NCBI GenBank assembly: GCA_947631755.1
Contig: CANRMO010000069.1
Coordinates: 1-11,127, forward strand
Origin: an uncultured Lachnospiraceae bacterium
GTDB lineage: Bacteria; Bacillota; Clostridia; Lachnospirales; Lachnospiraceae
Direction: 5' to 3'
Length of the DNA stretch: 11,127 bases
Numbering within the stretch: position 1 is the first letter of the stretch; the number at the start of each line of letters is the position of its first letter. Positions 6,513 through 11,127 of the stretch are shown in pieces. The position numbers and the translations under genes were made by a program. A model generated the notes under the pieces. That model did no database searches. It was not told the origin of the DNA and worked only from the letters and a program-made list of their open reading frames with translations.

Positions 6513-8468
6513 ATGATCTTAGCATGTAATCATATAGAAAAATCTTTTGCCGGGGAGAATATCCTCGGCGATGCCACGTTCCATATCAACGAACGCGAGC
6601 GGGCCGCTGTAGTAGGAATCAACGGCGCGGGCAAAACTACTCTCCTGCGCATTATCGCAGGAGAACTAGACGCCGACAGAGGCGATGTCGTGCGCGCAAA
6701 AGATTCCACGATCGGCTACCTGCCGCAGCTGCAGGGATACCACTCCGGCAACACGATCTATGAAGAACTTCTGGCAGTCAAATCAGACGTCATTGAACTG
6801 GGGGAAAAAATCCACGGGATTGAACAGGAGATGTCTGAGGCAGAGGGAGAAAAACTGAAAAAACTGCTGGAACATTACCACCGTCTCCAGACAGCTTTTG
6901 AGTCCGGCGAGGGATACACGTACAAGAGTAAAGTTCTCGGCGTCATCAACGGTCTTGGCTTTGGCGGTGACGCCATGCACCAGGTCATCGATACCCTGTC
7001 CGGCGGCCAGAAAACCCGTGTCGCCCTGGGAAAACTCCTTCTGGCTGAACCGGACCTTCTTTTGCTTGACGAGCCTACAAACCATTTGGATTTAGAATCC
7101 ATCCGCTGGCTGGAGAGCTATCTCACCTCTTATAAGGGAAGTGTGCTTGTTGTCTCCCACGACCGCTTTTTCCTGGACCGCATCGCGGATAAAGTGATTG
7201 AGATCGACCGCGGGAAAGTCACCTCCTTCCCCGGAAACTACAGCAATTATGCTGAAAAAAAAGCCGTTCTCCGCGAAAACCTGATCCACCAATACTATAA
7301 CCAGCAACAAGAGATCCGCCACCAGGAGGCAGTCATCGAAAAACTCAAATCGTTTAACCGCGAAAAATCCATCCGGCGGGCGGAGAGCCGGGAAAAAATG
7401 CTGGATAAGATTGAGCGGATAGAAAAACCAGTGGAATACGAAAAGTCAATCTCGTTTACACTGACTCCCGCGAGGACAAGCGGCAACGATGTGTTAAAAG
7501 TCGAAGGTTTTGCCAAATCGTTCGGTGACAGGGAACTGTTCCGGGATATTTCTTTTGACATCAAAAGGGGTGAGAAAGTCGCCATCATCGGCCAGAATGG
7601 GACGGGTAAGACCACTCTTTTGAAAATGATCTGCGGCATGGAGAGCGCGGACGCCGGCTCCTCACTCACCGGCGCCAATGTGGAGATTGGCTACTACGAC
7701 CAGGAGCACCAGATCCTCCACGAAGAAAAGACCATTTTCGAGGAAATACAGGACGATTACCCAGATCTGAACAACACGCAGATCCGAAATGTGCTGGCCG
7801 CCTTTCTCTTTACCGGGGACGACGTATTCAAACCGGTCCACCTGCTGAGCGGCGGCGAAAAGGGCCGTGTATCCCTGGCAAAACTTATGCTCTCCAAGGC
7901 AAATTTCCTGCTGCTGGACGAGCCCACAAACCACCTGGACATTACATCGAAAGAAATTCTGGAGACCGCCCTCAACAACTACACCGGAACCGTGCTCTAC
8001 GTCTCCCATGACCGCTATTTTATCGACAAGACAGCCACAAGGGTACTGGATCTGACCGGAAAGAAACTGCTGTCCTATGGCGGCGGCTATTCCTATTATC
8101 TGGAGAAAAAAGACACGATGGAACAGATTCATATGGGAGATGTGCCAGAGAGAAAAACACCCTCTCATGCCGCGGATGGTCCCCCGGCCGCACGAAAAGA
8201 CGAGGCCGGCTCCAAACTCGACTGGAAAGAGCAGAAAGCACTGGCTGCAGGGAGGCGCAAACTGGAAAACCGGTACAAAAAGGTTGAACAGAAAATCGAA
8301 CAGCTAGAGAAGGAGATCGCCTCTCTCGATGAGGAATTTTCCCTGCCGGAGAATGCGACAGATGCCCATAAGCTCTCGGAACTGAGCGCTGCAAGAGAGG
8401 AAAAAGAGAGCGCCCTTACGGACGCTATGGAAGAGTGGGAAGAACTGGCAGAACATTATCTTTCATAA
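6513..8468 (+). CDS. ABC-F family ATPase (YdiF-like, ribosome-associated type)
   Basis: A soluble protein with two ABC domains and no membrane part, 651 residues. First domain: Walker A GINGAGKT (35-42), signature LSGGQ (162-166), Walker B end DEPTNHLD (186-193). The inter-domain linker is helical and basic, with FNREKSIRRAESREK, the wording of the P-site tRNA interaction motif in the YdiF group. Second domain: GQNGTGKT (360-367), LSGGE (445-449), DEPTNHLD (469-476). A C-terminal extension (about 570-651) is strongly charged and predicted coiled coil. ABC-F proteins act on the ribosome, easing stalled translation or, in some subgroups, protecting it from antibiotics. This one resembles the housekeeping YdiF type, and I see no evidence for drug resistance. 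ATG 6513 has GGGAGG at 6502-6507 with a 5-base spacer; the upstream in-frame codons back to 6417 lack a ribosome binding site. It ends 11 bases from the converging PNP gene. Confidence 0.93.
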   Translation: MILACNHIEKSFAGENILGDATFHINERERAAVVGINGAGKTTLLRIIAGELDADRGDVVRAKDSTIGYLPQLQGYHSGNTIYEELLAVKSDVIELGEKIHGIEQEMSEAEGEKLKKLLEHYHRLQTAFESGEGYTYKSKVLGVINGLGFGGDAMHQVIDTLSGGQKTRVALGKLLLAEPDLLLLDEPTNHLDLESIRWLESYLTSYKGSVLVVSHDRFFLDRIADKVIEIDRGKVTSFPGNYSNYAEKKAVLRENLIHQYYNQQQEIRHQEAVIEKLKSFNREKSIRRAESREKMLDKIERIEKPVEYEKSISFTLTPARTSGNDVLKVEGFAKSFGDRELFRDISFDIKRGEKVAIIGQNGTGKTTLLKMICGMESADAGSSLTGANVEIGYYDQEHQILHEEKTIFEEIQDDYPDLNNTQIRNVLAAFLFTGDDVFKPVHLLSGGEKGRVSLAKLMLSKANFLLLDEPTNHLDITSKEILETALNNYTGTVLYVSHDRYFIDKTATRVLDLTGKKLLSYGGGYSYYLEKKDTMEQIHMGDVPERKTPSHAADGPPAARKDEAGSKLDWKEQKALAAGRRKLENRYKKVEQKIEQLEKEIASLDEEFSLPENATDAHKLSELSAAREEKESALTDAMEEWEELAEHYLS

Positions 8469-8479
8469 GGATACAGAGA

Positions 8480-9319
8480 TTACTTGTTTTTGTTTGCCTG
8501 GAATTGACCGATCGTCTCTGTCACAAGTTTTTTGAACAGCGGCGCAGTCCGGTCCGCCACCGCACTCACTTCCTCGTGGCTTAAAGGTTCTCCGTCACTC
8601 CCCCCCGCCATATTTGTGACACAGGATATCCCACAGACTCTCATGCCCATGTGCCTCGCGGCAATGGCCTCCACCGCCGTGCTCATCCCCACCGCGTGGG
8701 CTCCCATCATCGCATACATGCGAACCTCCGCCGGCGACTCATAATTCGGCCCGGTAGTCTGCACATAGACGCCTTCTTTCAGCGGGATGTTGCACCGCTC
8801 TGCCGTATCCCGGATAATCCGGCGCAGCTCCCTGTCATATATCGTATCCATGGACGGAAATCTCGTCCCCCATTCCCCCACATTTGGCCCAATCAGCGGA
8901 GAGGGCACAAAAGAACTGATCTGATCGGTCAGCATCATCAGATCCCCCGGCTCCAGGACAGAGCTGATCCCGCCCGCCGCATTAGTCAGGAATAAGATCT
9001 CCGCCCCCAGGGATTTCATGACTCTTGTGGGCAGAACGACATCGCTCATATCATACCCCTCATAGTAGTGCACCCGGCCCTGCATGATCACAACCGGCAC
9101 ATCACCGATATAGCCAAAGACAAAACGCCCCCTGTGGCCCGCCACTGTAGAGACGGGAAATCCATCAATATCCGAATAGTCCACCGCTCCTGCCACTTCT
9201 ATCTCATCCGCCAGCGCGCCGAGGCCGCTGCCGAGAATCAGCGCCACTTCCGGCACAAAATCCGTTTTCTCCCGGATCTGCCGCACACAATTATCCACTT
9301 TTTCCCGAATCCCATTCAT
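8480..9319 (-). CDS. punA: Purine-nucleoside phosphorylase, trimeric inosine/guanosine type
   Basis: Splits purine nucleosides with phosphate into base and ribose-1-phosphate in purine salvage; cytosolic. The 279-residue length fits the trimeric (PNP I) family. Motifs: GSGLG (30-34, phosphate loop), GRVHYYEGY (81-89, with Arg82 and His84), TNAAGG (112-117), GPNYESPAEVRM with purine-binding Glu194, GMST (211-214) and CVTNMAGG with Asn236. The spacing of 42 residues between Glu194 and Asn236 and of 18 to Met212 equals that of human PNP (Glu201, Asn243, Met219). Asn at this site indicates preference for 6-oxopurines. ATG 9319 has GGAGGG at 9325-9330 with a 5-base spacer. It starts 35 bases after the aldo/keto reductase and probably shares its transcript. 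I see no terminator hairpin in the 11 bases to the converging ABC-F gene or just beyond. Confidence 0.96.
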   Translation of the reverse strand: MNGIREKVDNCVRQIREKTDFVPEVALILGSGLGALADEIEVAGAVDYSDIDGFPVSTVAGHRGRFVFGYIGDVPVVIMQGRVHYYEGYDMSDVVLPTRVMKSLGAEILFLTNAAGGISSVLEPGDLMMLTDQISSFVPSPLIGPNVGEWGTRFPSMDTIYDRELRRIIRDTAERCNIPLKEGVYVQTTGPNYESPAEVRMYAMMGAHAVGMSTAVEAIAARHMGMRVCGISCVTNMAGGSDGEPLSHEEVSAVADRTAPLFKKLVTETIGQFQANKNK

Positions 9320-9354
9320 ATAAACCCTCCAATTTATTTTTCAACCTAATGCCA

Positions 9355-10533
9355 TCACCAGAATTTAAACAGCCGGACAATCCGGATCACCACCCGGTAA
9401 TACCATGGCTGGAGGTTTTTCTGCGCCTCTTTCAGTTTCTTCCGGATCTCTATATGCTGTGGGCAATGGCTCTCGCATTTCCCGCACTCCACGCATTTGC
9501 TTATATCGCTCATTTCTTTCTGCAGGCCGACGATCTGCGTATACTCAAACCGGCCCGCCTTTCTGTTCTCTGTATACATCCGGTTATAACAGCGAAATGC
9601 CGTAGGAATATCAATCCCCTGGGGGCAGGGCATACAGTAAGAGCACTCTGTACATCCCACCCGGACATTCTGATTGATCTCTGTCTTAATCTGCTCGATC
9701 ATGTCAAAATCCTCTTTCGTAAACTCCCCCTCTTTTGCAACAGATGCTGTCCTCACATTCTCTTCCACCATAGAGACAGAGTTCATTCCTGACAGCACGC
9801 AAGTCACCTCCGGCTGATTCCAGAGCCAGCGGAACGCCCACTCCGCCGGCGTCCACCCGCGGGCATTTCCCGCTATGGCCTCCTTTGCTTTTCCCGGAAG
9901 CAGATCAACCAGTTTGCCACCCCGCAGAGGCTCCATGATAATAACCGGTATCCCTTTTTCCGCCGCTGCCTTTAAGCCTTTTTGCCCCGCCTGGCTGTGC
10001 TCGTCCAGATAGTTGTACTGGATCTGGCAGAAATCCCAGTCATAGGCTTCCAAAATCTGTAAAAACATGGCGGTGTTTCCGTGAAAAGAAAAACCGATAT
10101 TCTTTATCTTTCCCTCTTCCTTTTTCTTTCGGATCCACTCCGTGATTCCAAGCCTGCAGGGCTTTTCCCACGCGGCCACATCCGTCAGCATATGCATTAA
10201 GTAATAGTCGATATAATCTGTTCTGAGCCGCTCGAGCTGCTCATTAAAATACCGGTCAAGGGCCGCCTCAGATTTGATAAGGTACTGGGGAAGTTTTGTC
10301 GCTATGGATACCTTTTCGCGGCACTCATTCCTCTCCAGTATTTTCCCCAGGGCCACTTCACTGCCAGAATAAATATACGCCGTATCAAAATAATTGACAC
10401 CATTTTCTATCGCAGTCATAATTTCTTTTTCGGCTTTTTCCAGCTCAATACTTCCGCCCTTTTTCGTAAAGCGCATGCACCCATATCCCAGAATAGAAAC
10501 TGGATTATGATATCTGTCCTCTCTGTACTGCAC
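9355..10533 (-). CDS. Aldo/keto reductase with C-terminal ferredoxin-like domain (two 4Fe-4S sites)
   Basis: 392 residues. An aldo/keto reductase TIM barrel fills about 1-285. The catalytic tetrad is present: Asp50 and Tyr55 in FDTAYIY, Lys80 in ATKLP and His114 in YLMHM. A ferredoxin-like tail follows, with Cys294/297/300/303 (CxxCxxCxxCP, one residue shorter than the classic spacing) and Cys347/350/353/357 (CxxCxxCxxxCP), enough for two 4Fe-4S clusters. The last 16 residues, WYYRVVIRIVRLFKFW, are basic and aromatic. This architecture is common in strict anaerobes; the substrate is not known, and electron transfer between the NAD(P)H site and the clusters is a reasonable guess. The start is GTG at 10533, with GGGAGG at 10540-10545 and a 6-base spacer; no other start is as good. 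It has its own promoter, at 10628-10656, and PNP follows 35 bases downstream. Confidence 0.93.
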   Translation of the reverse strand: MQYREDRYHNPVSILGYGCMRFTKKGGSIELEKAEKEIMTAIENGVNYFDTAYIYSGSEVALGKILERNECREKVSIATKLPQYLIKSEAALDRYFNEQLERLRTDYIDYYLMHMLTDVAAWEKPCRLGITEWIRKKKEEGKIKNIGFSFHGNTAMFLQILEAYDWDFCQIQYNYLDEHSQAGQKGLKAAAEKGIPVIIMEPLRGGKLVDLLPGKAKEAIAGNARGWTPAEWAFRWLWNQPEVTCVLSGMNSVSMVEENVRTASVAKEGEFTKEDFDMIEQIKTEINQNVRVGCTECSYCMPCPQGIDIPTAFRCYNRMYTENRKAGRFEYTQIVGLQKEMSDISKCVECGKCESHCPQHIEIRKKLKEAQKNLQPWYYRVVIRIVRLFKFW

Positions 10534-10581
10534 GGAATACCTCCCAAAAAATATTTATAGTTATCAGCCCGCGGCGCCAAT

Positions 10582-10609
10582 GCAGTTTCCCGTCTTCCAT
10601 CAAAACTGC
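10582..10609 (-). repeat. Hairpin in the leader of the aldo/keto reductase mRNA
   Basis: A perfect 7-base inverted repeat (GCAGTTT ... AAACTGC) around a 14-base loop, in the roughly 88-base leader between the predicted start point and the GTG. No T-run follows it, so it is not an evident terminator. It does not match a riboswitch I know. A role in stability or regulation is possible but unproven. Confidence 0.4.
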
Positions 10610-10627
10610 CACCATCTCCTAAACCAT

Positions 10628-10656
10628 ATTATAGATAATTCCCTTTGTCATATCAA
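10628..10656 (-). promoter_or_regulatory. Sigma-A promoter of the aldo/keto reductase-PNP transcript
   Basis: On the minus strand: -35 TTGATA (10651-10656, 5 of 6), a 17-base spacer, -10 TATAAT (10628-10633, 6 of 6). The -35 overlaps the stop codon of the upstream kinase gene (10653-10655). The start point would be near 10621, leaving a leader of about 88 bases. Confidence 0.8.
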
Positions 10657-11127
10657 GTTTTTTCTTTTCTGGCCGGCAATTCCACCTTTATCTCAAACCA
10701 TCCATCACAGACTTTTGCAGAAATCTTCCCCTCCATGCGCTCTGTCAGCCCTCTGGCGATAGACAGCCCCAGTCCGCTTGAACCCAGGGAACGCGCCCTG
10801 TCCATCTTGTAAAACCTCTTAAAGATCTGGTCCACATCAATATCCAGTTCCTCCCTCAGTTCATTGGCACAGAGAAATACCACGGCCCTCCCCTGCTGCC
10901 TCAGTTCGAAACGGATCTTCCCCGACCCGTGCACCATAGCATTTTTAATGATATTTTGCAAAATTCTCTGCAGCGCCTCCTCATTTCCCGTCACCGGACA
11001 GGATTCCTCACAGAAATCCAGCTCCGGAACGATGCCGCGCCTCTCAAATTCTTCATAGTAAGAGAACACCATATCAAAGACACACTTGTGAAAGTCCACT
11101 GTTTCCAGCTCAATCTCATAGTGCTCA
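10653..11127 (-). CDS. Sensor histidine kinase, C-terminal part only (N-terminus beyond the right edge)
   Basis: The frame runs without a stop from the right edge to TGA at 10653-10655, giving about 158 residues. It is the ATP-binding domain of a histidine kinase: an N-box QRILQNIIKNAMVHG, an F-box-like IFKRFYKMDRARS, and the G2 box SSGLGLSIARGLTERMEGKI. The usual DxGxG (G1) box is not recognisable; the equivalent stretch reads FLCANELREELDID, a variant also met in some VanS-like clostridial kinases. An internal GTG at 11099 is not a real start because the homologous sequence continues upstream (HYEIELETVDFHKCV). The sensor part, HisKA and probably the response regulator gene lie outside the window. 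The aldo/keto reductase gene follows after about 120 bases with its own promoter. Confidence 0.9.
   Translation of the reverse strand, partial: EHYEIELETVDFHKCVFDMVFSYYEEFERRGIVPELDFCEESCPVTGNEEALQRILQNIIKNAMVHGSGKIRFELRQQGRAVVFLCANELREELDIDVDQIFKRFYKMDRARSLGSSGLGLSIARGLTERMEGKISAKVCDGWFEIKVELPARKEKT

Noticed and set aside
8469..8510. Bidirectional terminator between the converging ABC-F and PNP genes
   Set aside because: Only 11 bases separate the stops. A T-rich stretch follows, but I find no stem in front of it on either strand.
10510..10617. Possible 35-codon leader peptide before the aldo/keto reductase (minus strand, ATG at about 10617)
   Set aside because: AGGAG directly abuts the ATG, leaving no spacer, and the frame merely runs on into the reductase gene before stopping. 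Nothing suggests translation.
1..11127. CRISPR arrays, insertion sequences, tRNA/rRNA genes, known riboswitches, defence or phage genes
   Set aside because: I looked for these on both strands by eye and saw no direct-repeat series, terminal inverted repeats, transposase motifs or characteristic RNA folds.

Overview
The window looks like chromosomal DNA of a Gram-positive anaerobe of the class Clostridia, most likely Lachnospiraceae. The grounds are the protein families (a Rex redox repressor with clostridial wording, a ferredoxin-tailed aldo/keto reductase, a PAS-type hybrid kinase without membrane segments), strong GGAGG-type ribosome binding sites with some GTG starts, and sigma-A promoters close to consensus. 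The genus cannot be named from this sequence alone. Nearly all the DNA is coding and reads as core metabolism and regulation. I see no mobile element, CRISPR array, phage gene, tRNA or rRNA.

Layout. Positions 1-4284, minus strand, hold one apparent operon in the order rex, an unrecognised coiled-coil protein, acpS, nnr, alr (alr runs off the left edge). Its promoter at 4256-4284 matches the sigma-A consensus exactly and is overlapped by a 12-of-14 match to the Rex operator, so the operon is probably autoregulated by the NADH/NAD+ ratio. Positions 4294-6348, minus strand, hold a cytosolic PAS/hybrid histidine kinase. It is divergent from an ABC-F ATPase on the plus strand (6513-8468), and the two share a 164-base control region. 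The ABC-F gene converges on a minus-strand pair, purine nucleoside phosphorylase (8480-9319) and the upstream aldo/keto reductase (9355-10533), which has its own good promoter. The right edge holds the C-terminal end of a second histidine kinase (10653 to the edge).

How the genes fit together. In the left operon, Rex senses NADH, Nnr repairs hydrated NAD(P)H, AcpS activates acyl carrier protein for lipid synthesis, and Alr makes D-alanine for the cell wall. This ties redox state and cofactor repair to envelope building. The pairing of acpS, nnr and alr is familiar in Firmicutes; Rex control of them is inferred from the operator. On the right, the aldo/keto reductase and PNP are probably co-transcribed, but no shared pathway is obvious.

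Several genes have open frame upstream of the real start. I moved the starts of rex, nnr, acpS, the hybrid kinase and the ABC-F gene downstream on ribosome-binding-site, promoter and family-length evidence. No wholly new system is evident. The items most worth a second look are the Rex-operator/promoter overlap, the unrecognised coiled-coil protein between rex and acpS, and the hairpins in the leaders.
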